NCBI GenBank assembly: GCA_026706025.1
Contig: JAPOZO010000101.1
Coordinates: 1 to 41,489, forward strand
Source: Candidatus Poribacteria bacterium
GTDB lineage: Bacteria > Poribacteria > WGA-4E > WGA-3G
DNA length: 41,489 nt
Direction of reading: 5' to 3'
Part shown: positions 34,540 through 41,489 of the stretch, one piece after another
How the letters are laid out: every line of letters begins with the position of its first letter
How positions within the stretch are numbered: position 1 is the stretch's first letter
Program-made: the position numbers and the translations under genes
Notes under the pieces: generated by a model
Database searches by the model: none
What the model saw: the letters and a program-made list of their open reading frames with translations, nothing else
What the model was told of the DNA's origin: nothing

Positions 34540-35337
34540 CTAATGTTGATCGTTCAGTGTCCAGTCATAGTCCAAATGGTGAAGTTTCACATCCGTTGAT
34601 GCCAAAAATTCAGCGTCTTCAGGGGGCAGGTAATCGGTGAGAAAATCCGCTACCCCCTCATAACCTTCCGTAAAATCATCGTCGTACCACTTAAAAATTT
34701 TCGAGAGGTAGACGCGACGTTTCGCGCGGTCAATCCTAACCTGTTCAGGGTTCTGAACAAATTTGAACGTTGCAGTCTCAAGACGTTCCTCAATTGTTTC
34801 AGCGGAAAAAGCACTGTTTTCCAAGGGAGGACAACTCGTCGAGGCACAGACAAGGATGAAGTGAACGCGCGGATCCACGAATTCTGTGCGGATAATGCCG
34901 TGTTCAATTTGATTGAGTGTGTAAGTTTCACCTGCCACTTGGAATTTTAGTCGAGAGAAAAACCCACCGAACCATTTGACTTTTCGGACGCTGGTTGTCG
35001 GGTAGTGATCAATAACGCCTTTAATGACAAGCGCGTTGTAAGCGTTGACCCAGAACGCCAACTGTGCATTATAGGGCAATTCTGTAGGTTTGGCAACCGC
35101 TAATAGATCCAAATACCGCTCCAATTTTTCAGGGTTCGCCTTCAGTTTTGTATAGTTAACGCGTCCCTCTTTATCAACATGTTCCTGCAAAACCTGATCA
35201 AATAGATCATGAGAAAATGACACTACGTCTACAGACTCCTGCGTGCGCGAATCCGCTTCGACGCGAAAATGATAGAGAAAGAGCACGCTGCACACAGATA
35301 AGAGCAAGAGGCATACAATTAAGATTCGGTTTTTCAT
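34540..35337 (-). CDS. DUF547 protein, signal-anchored
   Basis: About 265 residues from ATG 35337; a frame start at 35406 would add 23 residues before the hydrophobic segment, so 35337 is preferred although its RBS is weak. N-terminal hydrophobic segment (NRILIVCLLLLSVCSVLFLY). DUF547 core: FDQVLQEHVDKEGRVNYTKL, NAQLAFWVNAYNALVIKGV, DPRVHFILVCASTSCPPL, then RVYLSKIFKWYDDDF. The function of DUF547 is not established; the C-A-S-T-S-C-P pattern and the conserved His suggest a thiol or metal site. It is an isolated gene between palindromic repeats. Confidence 0.85.
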   Translation of the reverse strand: MKNRILIVCLLLLSVCSVLFLYHFRVEADSRTQESVDVVSFSHDLFDQVLQEHVDKEGRVNYTKLKANPEKLERYLDLLAVAKPTELPYNAQLAFWVNAYNALVIKGVIDHYPTTSVRKVKWFGGFFSRLKFQVAGETYTLNQIEHGIIRTEFVDPRVHFILVCASTSCPPLENSAFSAETIEERLETATFKFVQNPEQVRIDRAKRRVYLSKIFKWYDDDFTEGYEGVADFLTDYLPPEDAEFLASTDVKLHHLDYDWTLNDQH

Positions 35338-35486
35338 GTTTTTAATTATGGGGTTTCTGATCGGTTTTTCTCCCTCTTCCCAGTAACGGGTGGGGCCCCC
35401 TGTCAAAAAACCGGTTTTCGTTGTAATAAGATTTGTAATTGATGATACACTCTGTTATGAAAAATAAACCGCCAGCGGATAAGCTT

Positions 35487-36566
35487 TTATGCATACTTTT
35501 CCAATACATCTCGGTCGATTTCAATTCCGAGTCCGGGTGCTTGTGGGACATTGACATAGCCATCAATAGCGTTTATCGGTTGCTGTGCCAGTGCCGTACG
35601 GAGACGGTTTTCGGTCATATCAAACTCCAAGAGTGAGGGGATCGCGTTGAGTGCCTGCGGTGCGTCTGGAAGGGTGGCTTGCCAGTGCAGGGTTGCTGCG
35701 AGACGAATGCTGCCACCCCACATGTGCGGTAGCACTCGAACGTAATTTGCACTCGCCATAGCGGCGATCTTTCGGCATTCCGTGAAACCGCCTGCGATGC
35801 TCACATCCGGTTGCACAATATCCAACCCGCGTTTCTGTAATAGGTCGCGGAACGCCCAACGTCCCATCAGCATCTCACCACCAGCAATTCTCACCTTCAG
35901 TGCGTTTCGGATTTCCCGATAGCCTGCGACATCGTCACTGGTAATCGGTTCTTCATACCAAAAGAGGTCGTAGTCTAATATCTTTTGCCCAACGTCAATT
36001 GCCGTGCCGACATCATAGCCACAATTAGCATCAACAGCGAAGAGGGTATCGTCACCAATGGCGCGTCGAACTGCAGCGACGTTTTTCACATCGTACGCCT
36101 CACCGAAACCGATCTTCATCTTGACAGCGGGGAATCCTGCATCAACATAGCCTTTCGCTTCATCCATCAACGTTTGGGTTATGTCGGGTTTGTCTTTCTT
36201 GAAAAGTCCGCTTGCGTAAGCCGGAATTTTCAATCGGAACGCACCACCGAGGAGTTGGTAGATCGGCATATCGAGTGCTTTGCCCATGATGTCCCATAGG
36301 GCGATGTCAATCCCGCTCAAGGCACCGATGTTGCCGCGCATCGCTTCCCAAATCCGTTCCGTTTCAAAGGGCGATTGTCCAATCAGATGTGTTTCAACCG
36401 CTGAGGTGGACGGGATACTTACACCTTCACCCCAACCCGTAATTCCGGCATCCGTGCAAATTTCGACCACAACGGCAGACCGCGTCCCCGTCCAACCGCG
36501 CGAATTCGCGAAGGGTTCAAGGAGCGGGTAGCGTAAGTCGTAAGTTTTAACGTCGGTGATTTTCAT
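35487..36566 (-). CDS. Mandelate racemase/muconate-lactonizing enzyme (enolase superfamily)
   Basis: 359 residues. Catalytic and metal residues are visible: KxK motif VKMKIG (K149, K151), metal ligands D179 (FAVDAN), E205 (WYEEP) and E231 (GGEML), and H281 in LPHMWGG. The N-terminal capping domain (1-110) has AVVVEICTDAGITGWGEG. These enzymes abstract an alpha-proton from a carboxylate, giving dehydration or racemisation of an acid sugar. The K-x-K plus His arrangement fits the mandelate-racemase subgroup. ATG at 36566. The next gene on the same strand ends 390 bp upstream, so it probably has its own promoter. Confidence 0.93.
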   Translation of the reverse strand: MKITDVKTYDLRYPLLEPFANSRGWTGTRSAVVVEICTDAGITGWGEGVSIPSTSAVETHLIGQSPFETERIWEAMRGNIGALSGIDIALWDIMGKALDMPIYQLLGGAFRLKIPAYASGLFKKDKPDITQTLMDEAKGYVDAGFPAVKMKIGFGEAYDVKNVAAVRRAIGDDTLFAVDANCGYDVGTAIDVGQKILDYDLFWYEEPITSDDVAGYREIRNALKVRIAGGEMLMGRWAFRDLLQKRGLDIVQPDVSIAGGFTECRKIAAMASANYVRVLPHMWGGSIRLAATLHWQATLPDAPQALNAIPSLLEFDMTENRLRTALAQQPINAIDGYVNVPQAPGLGIEIDRDVLEKYA

Positions 36567-36956
36567 GATTTAGGCATTTGTGTTTGATTTTAAAGTATTT
36601 ACCTTGTCGTATTAGTGCTCACGATTTACATTTATTCTATCACAACCGCCACATTTTTTGCAGGAAAAATGGAATGTGATAGAGTGTATAAATGGAAACC
36701 ATTAGCAGTTGGGGTTTGGTATGATCGCGAGCGACAAGAAATCCGCAGAAATCCGCAGAAACACCCTATCAAATACCCCTATCAAATACCCAAGCAAAAA
36801 CACTCGCTTCTACAGAAGATATGAGTGAGCGAAACCTTGCATGGAAAAGAAAAAGGCGAGGTTAGAAACCCCGCCAATGAAGAAGGAGACACATCTGGAA
36901 AAAACAATATTGGAAATTCAATTACCGACTTTTTTTCATCGTTTGCCCGTTTCCAC
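36567..36956. other. 390-bp gap with tandem repeats and a hairpin
   Basis: No gene seen. Contains ATCCGCAGAA twice (36741-36760), the perfect 13-bp tandem CTATCAAATACCC twice (36766-36791) and the hairpin 36855-36875. Confidence 0.6.
36855..36875. repeat. GGCGAGGTT hairpin repeat, copy 1
   Basis: GGCGAGGTT, AGA, AACCCCGCC: near-perfect stem with one mismatch. Same family as 41250-41270. Confidence 0.5.
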
Positions 36957-38834
36957 TTATCTTGGGTCGTAAACTTGGACACTCGTCACGGGGCCGCCCC
37001 CAAAAATATAGATTTGCCCATCTATCACCTCAGTTTTATGTCCCCATTTACCAATGGGCATGTCCGACGCTTGGGTCCAACGGTCGGTTGCGGGATCGTA
37101 GATTTCAATCGTTGAAAGTTTTTTAAATTCCCTGTCTTTCTTAAAGTAACCACCTATGACATAGATTTTTCCATCAATTACGCTGGCTGTGTGCAATGCT
37201 TTCGGAGCAGGCATTTCTGTTTTTTCTTGCCATTGATTCGTTTTTGGATTGAATACTTCAACGCTGGAAAGATACAGATCTGACTGGTCCTGAATAGGGT
37301 GCGAACCTAACCCACCTATAGCATAGATTTCTCCGTTTACAACATCAATTGCTGCGGAACAACGCGCACAGTTCATGCTTTGGGCTTTTGTCCATGTGTC
37401 CGTTGCTGGATCATATACCTCCACAGTTTCTAAGTGCGGCTTTTCATTAGGAGTTAACCACCCACCAATGGCATAAATTTTTCCGTTCACAACGCAGGTC
37501 ATGGTTTTCTTTGGTGTCGGCATATCTGCTTTCTGGGTCCATGTGTCCGTAACCGGATCATACATTTCTACGGTTGCGAATTCTTCACTCTCGAAAGTGG
37601 AACCGCGAGGCACCTGAATTGTCTTTGTTTTTGACCCACCAATGGCGTAGATTTTTCCATCCACAACTGAGACAGATACACCAGCCCGCGCCGTTGGCAT
37701 ATCCGATTTTCGTTCCCATGTGTCGGTTTTCGGGTCGTACATTTCTACTCTTGAAACCGATATATCCCCAAATTCGCCCCTTTTGAGTTGTATGTTCCCG
37801 CCTATCACGAACACTTTTCCATTCACGACAGATGTAGCAAAACCCGTTCGAGCTGTTGGCATGTCGGATTTCCGTGTCCACTGCAACGTAGCGGGTCCGA
37901 GAGAATTCCGCTGGGTATCGGACACAAGAGGCGTTTCAACAGCCTGTAGTCCTGCCCCGATGTTTTTATCGGTGGAAACTGGTCGTCCGACCTGGTTCCG
38001 TAGATCGGGTTTTGAATCAATATCAAGAAGGATAGCGGTATCAACAATTTCAACCGTGGGTTCAGCTACTGCCTCGAAACTGTACGGTTTCTGGAAGCGG
38101 GCGAGGTATTGGTTGCTTGCGCCTAATAGCATGGTAACCAGAAGGGTCGCTATACCAACAGCACCCCACGGGAGTAGTGGCTTTGCGACCGGAGGCGGTG
38201 TCGGTTTCAGGTCAGCGATTTCCCGCATGATGTTCTCGGTTAGATTGGCAGGGAACTGTACGCCGCCGAGAACTTCTTGAATCATGAGTTCTTGGTCCTC
38301 CCGCAAACGCTTTCGCGCCCGCCAGAGACGGTTTGTAATCGTGTTTACGGAAACTCCTAAGAATTTGCTGATCTCCTTCGCTGTCATTTCACCGAGATAG
38401 TGGAGCGTCATTACCGTACGCTCGCTCTCTGGCAATTTGGACAAAAGTTTTTCGGCCATTGCATAACGATGCTCGGTGCCTTCTGCTTCGCGCTGTTCCG
38501 CGGCATAATGGGTATAAGAAGATTCTTCTATTTCTTCCACAGGCGTGTCCTCCAGCGACTGCATCGCGGGTTTGTGTCTTTGGATCCAATTAATACAAAG
38601 TCGATTTGCGATGACGTAGAGCCACCCCGCAAATTGATTCGGATTTTTGAGTGTTGAGAGTTTCTTGTATGCTTGAAGAAAGGTATCTTGTGTAATTTCT
38701 TCAGCATAGTGAAAATCGCTAACCTTCCGCCACGCAAGGGCGTGAACACCCCTTTGGTGCCTTTGAACTAAAGTGTTAAAGGCATCATCGTCGCCTGACA
38801 GAATTCTGCGAATCAGTTGAGCATCGTTTTCCAC
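36957..38834 (-). CDS. ECF sigma factor fused to a transmembrane segment and a kelch propeller
   Basis: 625 residues in one frame. Sigma-2 about 4-85 (YAEEITQDTFLQAYKKL, FAGWLYVIANRLCINWIQRH). Sigma-4 about 128-182 (LPESERTVMTLHYLGEM, KEISKFLGVSVNTITNRL). A Pro-rich stretch leads to one membrane segment about 222-240 (PWGAVGIATLLVTMLLGAS). A linker follows, then six kelch motifs from about 318 to 625, each with VV(N/D)GK(I/V)(Y/F)(A/V)IGG and YDP.TDTW. A six-bladed propeller outside the inner membrane would tether the sigma factor on the inside. The fusion replaces the normal anti-sigma partner with a built-in sensor. ATG 38834, GGA about 8 nt upstream. Release may need proteolysis. Confidence 0.92.
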   Translation of the reverse strand: MENDAQLIRRILSGDDDAFNTLVQRHQRGVHALAWRKVSDFHYAEEITQDTFLQAYKKLSTLKNPNQFAGWLYVIANRLCINWIQRHKPAMQSLEDTPVEEIEESSYTHYAAEQREAEGTEHRYAMAEKLLSKLPESERTVMTLHYLGEMTAKEISKFLGVSVNTITNRLWRARKRLREDQELMIQEVLGGVQFPANLTENIMREIADLKPTPPPVAKPLLPWGAVGIATLLVTMLLGASNQYLARFQKPYSFEAVAEPTVEIVDTAILLDIDSKPDLRNQVGRPVSTDKNIGAGLQAVETPLVSDTQRNSLGPATLQWTRKSDMPTARTGFATSVVNGKVFVIGGNIQLKRGEFGDISVSRVEMYDPKTDTWERKSDMPTARAGVSVSVVDGKIYAIGGSKTKTIQVPRGSTFESEEFATVEMYDPVTDTWTQKADMPTPKKTMTCVVNGKIYAIGGWLTPNEKPHLETVEVYDPATDTWTKAQSMNCARCSAAIDVVNGEIYAIGGLGSHPIQDQSDLYLSSVEVFNPKTNQWQEKTEMPAPKALHTASVIDGKIYVIGGYFKKDREFKKLSTIEIYDPATDRWTQASDMPIGKWGHKTEVIDGQIYIFGGGPVTSVQVYDPR

Positions 38835-38908
38835 TGTTACAATCTCCCATGGTGCGCGAGCAGATTTAGTTGTACCTACATTGCCATGATAATTTATCTC
38901 ACAAAAAA

Positions 38909-38926
38909 TTTATAGTAAAATCTAAA
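38909..38926. repeat. 18-bp A/T-rich repeat, copy 2 of 4149-4166
   Basis: TTTATAGTAAAATCTAAA occurs identically at 4149-4166 and here. Both are in gap sequence near gene starts, in opposite orientation to the neighbouring gene. Confidence 0.5.
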
Positions 38927-38980
38927 ATTACCTATACACCGGTACCCCTTACGCTGCTGATAGAAATCATTTTAGAGGTT

Positions 38981-39874
38981 TCATCGCTTAAGTCGTCCCC
39001 ATGTTATAGCGAGTTTCCCTTCTGCTTCGACAGCAAGCGCGTTCCCAATTTTCGCGCCATTTTTACCCTCCAGATGATGTGCGTTGCCCGATGCATCTGA
39101 AAATTGCTGGGTGCCACCCGGCTCATCAAAATGCCACAACGCAGCTGTCTTTGCGTCATTTTTGAACTTGTTGTCTGGCATAAAGCCTTTTTTGTCTACA
39201 TCGTAACGCGCCTCCGTTGAGATGCGGACCTCGTCAATATATCCAGTAAAGGAACCCCAAAACGTTTTGTCTGGCGGACGACCAGGTATCTCAATTATTT
39301 TTCCAAACCCTCCAAGCACGAAGTCTTGTGGACGCAAGAAAACAACGCGTCCAAGAGGTGCCCCGTCTTGCCATATTCCTACGAGATCATTGACGATTGT
39401 TATTTTCTGATCCCCTTTTGACTGGTAAGCGATGTGGTGCCATTGGTTCAGCTCAAGTGGGAATGGGAAAGGTATGGTCCTGCCTTTGTTGGCTCCCCCA
39501 AAGCGATAGGCATTTATTAGTAAGATGAGGTCCCCTTTCAGGGGTTCGATATTGTGCAGATTAGCCAGATTATTTAGGTACGGTTGGAATTCATCGTTCA
39601 CGATGACCATACGCACCTGTTGATGAAGTATTGTCAATAACGTGTCCTTGTTGTCGGGCGGTGTGGTGGGATATATCCATGCTTCAAAGGTGAATTCCTC
39701 CGTGCCATCCGGTAAGAGATAACCAAAGGTTTCAAAATCCAAAATGGCGTAATCATCAACCCCGTCAAGGACTAAATAGTTACCCCCCGCGGGTGAAGGC
39801 GGTGGCAACGCTTTAGTACTTAGTGGAATTATAGCAATCAAAAAGAGGCATGTAAAAAATTGTCGGTGTCCCAT
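38981..39874 (-). CDS. Secreted LamG / concanavalin-A-like lectin domain protein
   Basis: 297 residues. Signal peptide about 1-22 (FFTCLFLIAIIPLSTKA). LamG-like jelly roll about 32-270: NYLVLDGVDDYAILDF, EFTFEAWIYPTT, LNQWHHIAYQSKG, WGSFTGYIDEVRISTEARY and TAALWHFDEPGG. This is a carbohydrate- or protein-binding fold. The C-terminus ends LAVEAEGKLAITWGRLKR, a tail almost repeated in the partial protein at 41311. It lies 147 bp downstream of... the thioredoxin gene is separate upstream; no operon link is visible. Ligand unknown. Confidence 0.87.
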   Translation of the reverse strand: MGHRQFFTCLFLIAIIPLSTKALPPPSPAGGNYLVLDGVDDYAILDFETFGYLLPDGTEEFTFEAWIYPTTPPDNKDTLLTILHQQVRMVIVNDEFQPYLNNLANLHNIEPLKGDLILLINAYRFGGANKGRTIPFPFPLELNQWHHIAYQSKGDQKITIVNDLVGIWQDGAPLGRVVFLRPQDFVLGGFGKIIEIPGRPPDKTFWGSFTGYIDEVRISTEARYDVDKKGFMPDNKFKNDAKTAALWHFDEPGGTQQFSDASGNAHHLEGKNGAKIGNALAVEAEGKLAITWGRLKR

Positions 39875-39933
39875 TTTCCTCCCCTTTTTCGTCGAAAAAG
39901 AAAATCTGTGAGTCTTGGAAATTCAATTGATAA

Positions 39934-41226
39934 TTAGTCTAATTTATCTTTTAGTGCATCTGCTACCAGACGTTCTAACGCGTCCCCTCTCGCTTGATGC
40001 GTAATTAACGTGCCATCTCTATCAATAAGCCACGGTGTTGGGATTGAGTTAATGTGGTACTGTCGTGCGACGGGGCTCTGTCCTTCTTTCCCACTAAACA
40101 CCTGCCGCCAAGGAATCTCATTCTCTTTGAGGTAATCCCGCAGTATATCTTCATCAGTGTCAAGGCTAATACCAATAACGTCAAATCCTTCGTCTTTATA
40201 GGTGTCATAGACTTTTTTGACATTCGGCATTTCTGCGATGCACGGACCGCACCAGACTGCCCAAAAATCGAGTAGGACGACTTTGCCACGATATTGCACA
40301 AGTGAAATTGGATTGCCATCAAGGTCCGTAGCGGAAAAATTAGGCACAGTCTTACCAATTAACGCCAGCGCAGGATTAGCCTTTATGCGGTATTCATTTG
40401 CCAGTTCGGTGTTACCTAATCTTTCATGAATCTTGGCAAGTCTCCTGAAAACACCACTGTTTTCTGGGAACTGCTCCTCAAGTTTCGTAAAAAGCTGCAG
40501 CAGCTCTTCATCCCGGTTCATCATCCGAAGCATATCACCGAGGACAAAGTGTTCTCGAAGGTTGTCAGGTTTTAGTGTTTCTTTATAACGGTTGGTGAGA
40601 TTCTCGGCATCTTCCGCTCGTTCGACTTTCATGTAGAGGCGCACAAGTGCCAAATATACATAAGTCCGATCCTCGTTGTCTGGATGCTCCTGAATTCCAG
40701 CAGCCAAGGTGGAAATGGTTTCTTCAAGGTTTTCGTATATCTCTTCGGGTCTGTATTCCCAAACACTGGATGACCAGTAAATTCTTGAGGAAAAACTCAA
40801 GTTTAGAGCCATAAATTCTTCATTTTCATGATGTCGACACCGGACGAGCGGCATGGCATCACCATACAACTTGCGTTGTTCAGTTTTCGATGCTCTGTAG
40901 TTTGGGTTAAGCTCATAGCTATAGCTCACTGGCATTTCTGGATCTGTACTCTGCGTAAAAATCGGTTTACCGCCTTCTTTATCTGAAGGGCAGATTAGCA
41001 CATTCTCATCTGTCAAATGTTTTGGATGGATATCTGAAAGCCATGCTGGAAAATCGCCATGCTCTTTCTGATAGGCTTGGATCGCCTTGCCGATAGCAAG
41101 CAGGTTTTCGGTGCAGACTTCGATATTTTTTTCATTTTGTTCAGGCGGTTTTGGTGTTGCTATCTCCGCATGAGCGAAGTTAACCAGCACCCCCAACACG
41201 ATTCCTAACGTCAAAATCACTTTCAT
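39934..41226 (-). CDS. Exported TlpA-like thioredoxin-fold protein with N-terminal pseudopilin-like and TPR regions
   Basis: 430 residues from ATG 41226 (AAGGA upstream); a start at 41307 would put 27 residues before the signal peptide. Signal peptide about 1-20 (VILTLGIVLGVLVNFAHA). Region 38-85 (CTENLLAIGKAIQAYQKEHG and LICPSD) resembles the N-terminal helix domain of planctomycete-type pseudopilins. Helical TPR-like pairs about 160-285. Thioredoxin domain about 288-428: FSATDLDGNPISL, VLLDFWAVWCGPC (C326, C329), NSIPTPWLIDRDG with the cis-Pro. It would reduce or shuffle disulfides in the envelope. Expressed alone as far as can be seen. Confidence 0.9.
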   Translation of the reverse strand: MKVILTLGIVLGVLVNFAHAEIATPKPPEQNEKNIEVCTENLLAIGKAIQAYQKEHGDFPAWLSDIHPKHLTDENVLICPSDKEGGKPIFTQSTDPEMPVSYSYELNPNYRASKTEQRKLYGDAMPLVRCRHHENEEFMALNLSFSSRIYWSSSVWEYRPEEIYENLEETISTLAAGIQEHPDNEDRTYVYLALVRLYMKVERAEDAENLTNRYKETLKPDNLREHFVLGDMLRMMNRDEELLQLFTKLEEQFPENSGVFRRLAKIHERLGNTELANEYRIKANPALALIGKTVPNFSATDLDGNPISLVQYRGKVVLLDFWAVWCGPCIAEMPNVKKVYDTYKDEGFDVIGISLDTDEDILRDYLKENEIPWRQVFSGKEGQSPVARQYHINSIPTPWLIDRDGTLITHQARGDALERLVADALKDKLD

Positions 41227-41249
41227 TTGATTGTCCTTACACACTACTC

Positions 41250-41270
41250 GTGAGGTTAGGAAACCTCGCC
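41250..41270. repeat. GAGGTT hairpin repeat, copy 2
   Basis: Perfect stem GAGGTT (41252-41257), loop AGGA, AACCTC (41262-41267), inside GTGAGGTTAGGAAACCTCGCC. It lies 24 nt before the thioredoxin-gene start, so it could form in the 5' leader. Confidence 0.55.
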
Positions 41271-41310
41271 GTAGGATTAGAAAATACGCCCATAGAAGCC
41301 GTGGCATGTT

Positions 41311-41489
41311 CTATTTGCGTTTAATAACACCCCAAGTTGTTGCTAATTTTCCAATGGGATCAATAGCAAGGGCACCAGCGACTTCCTCAAAGAAACTTCT
41401 CTGATCTACCGCTTTGTCCGGATAGATGTCAACAGTGGCATGCGTTTTATCGTCGAAATGCAGGTTCATATATGCAGTACCAGATTTTT
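41311..41489 (-). CDS. 3' end of a secreted protein sharing the GKLAxTWG tail
   Basis: 59 codons with a TAG at 41313-41311, open to the right edge. Translation ends VAGALAIDPIGKLATTWG then VIKRK. The tail GKLATTWGVIKRK mirrors GKLAITWGRLKR of the LamG protein. The upstream part (AYMNLHFDDKTHATVDIYPD) is hydrophilic and cannot be classified. The start lies outside the window. It is a real coding end judging by the continuous frame and the shared tail. Confidence 0.6.
   Translation of the reverse strand, partial: KSGTAYMNLHFDDKTHATVDIYPDKAVDQRSFFEEVAGALAIDPIGKLATTWGVIKRK

Noticed and set aside
36910-36923. TTGGAAATTCAATT also at 39915-39928
   Set aside because: A 14-bp A/T-rich match at different distances from the gene ends; probably chance.
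36825-37115. Plus-strand 96-residue frame
   Set aside because: Crosses a hairpin repeat and runs antisense into the kelch part of the sigma fusion.
37720-38280. Plus-strand 186-residue frame
   Set aside because: Antisense shadow of the sigma-TM-kelch gene.
1-41489. CRISPR array or tRNA/rRNA genes
   Set aside because: No regularly spaced direct repeats with unique spacers and no convincing tRNA T-loop or rRNA sequence was found by eye.

Overview
The window looks like chromosomal DNA of an uncultured Gram-negative-type bacterium with a complex envelope. The mix is typical of Candidatus Poribacteria and relatives: WD40 and kelch propellers, LamG lectins, an ECF sigma factor fused to a sensor, DUF547, enolase-superfamily and Gfo/Idh/MocA enzymes, a MacB-type permease array and many short palindromic intergenic repeats. 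This assignment rests on gene content and general knowledge only; there is no rRNA or other marker gene here. No tRNA, rRNA or CRISPR array was seen.

Layout. 1-3377 (minus strand): an ECF sigma factor followed by a small membrane protein, a membrane-anchored HEAT-like protein and a 508-residue partial secreted M15 peptidase. The peptidase runs off the left edge, so an ORF list that requires a stop codon misses it. 3378-4248: a repeat-rich gap with a MITE-like element. 4249-10491: WD40 protein, an uncharacterised conserved protein coupled to an O-antigen-ligase-like membrane protein, a secreted unknown, and a CNB-SpoIIE phosphatase. 10682-15928: a tight lipid operon with a fatty acyl-CoA reductase, a ligase-ACP-acyltransferase fusion, a HAD phosphatase and a small unknown. 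15966-19991: TPR protein, DegT aminotransferase, GNAT, metallo-beta-lactamase-fold hydrolase. 20110-27715: four MacB-like permeases and a MacA-like adaptor with no ATPase nearby. 28100-30908: a 13-repeat WD40 protein and a nitrilase-family hydrolase. 30960-31475: a decayed, highly structured segment that I read as IS200/IS605 tnpB debris. 31486-36566: prenyltransferase-fold protein, RidA, Gfo/Idh/MocA dehydrogenase, DUF547 and an enolase-superfamily enzyme. 36957-41489: sigma-TM-kelch fusion, LamG protein, TlpA-like thioredoxin protein and the 3' end of another secreted protein.

How the genes may work together. The 10682-15616 genes form a coherent route: activate a fatty acid, carry it on an ACP, transfer it to a glycerolipid, reduce acyl-CoA to alcohol, and dephosphorylate an intermediate. 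This gene set would suit ether-lipid, wax or unusual membrane-lipid synthesis. The MacA/MacB block would export a substrate across the envelope using an ATPase encoded elsewhere. Two sigma systems, one free and one tethered to the membrane with an outside kelch propeller, point to regulation by envelope signals.

The observations I rate highest are the sigma-TM-kelch fusion, the hidden M15 peptidase with an embedded EF-hand and Cys/His tail, the lipid operon, the permease array without an ATPase, and the tnpB-like remnant with strong RNA folding potential.
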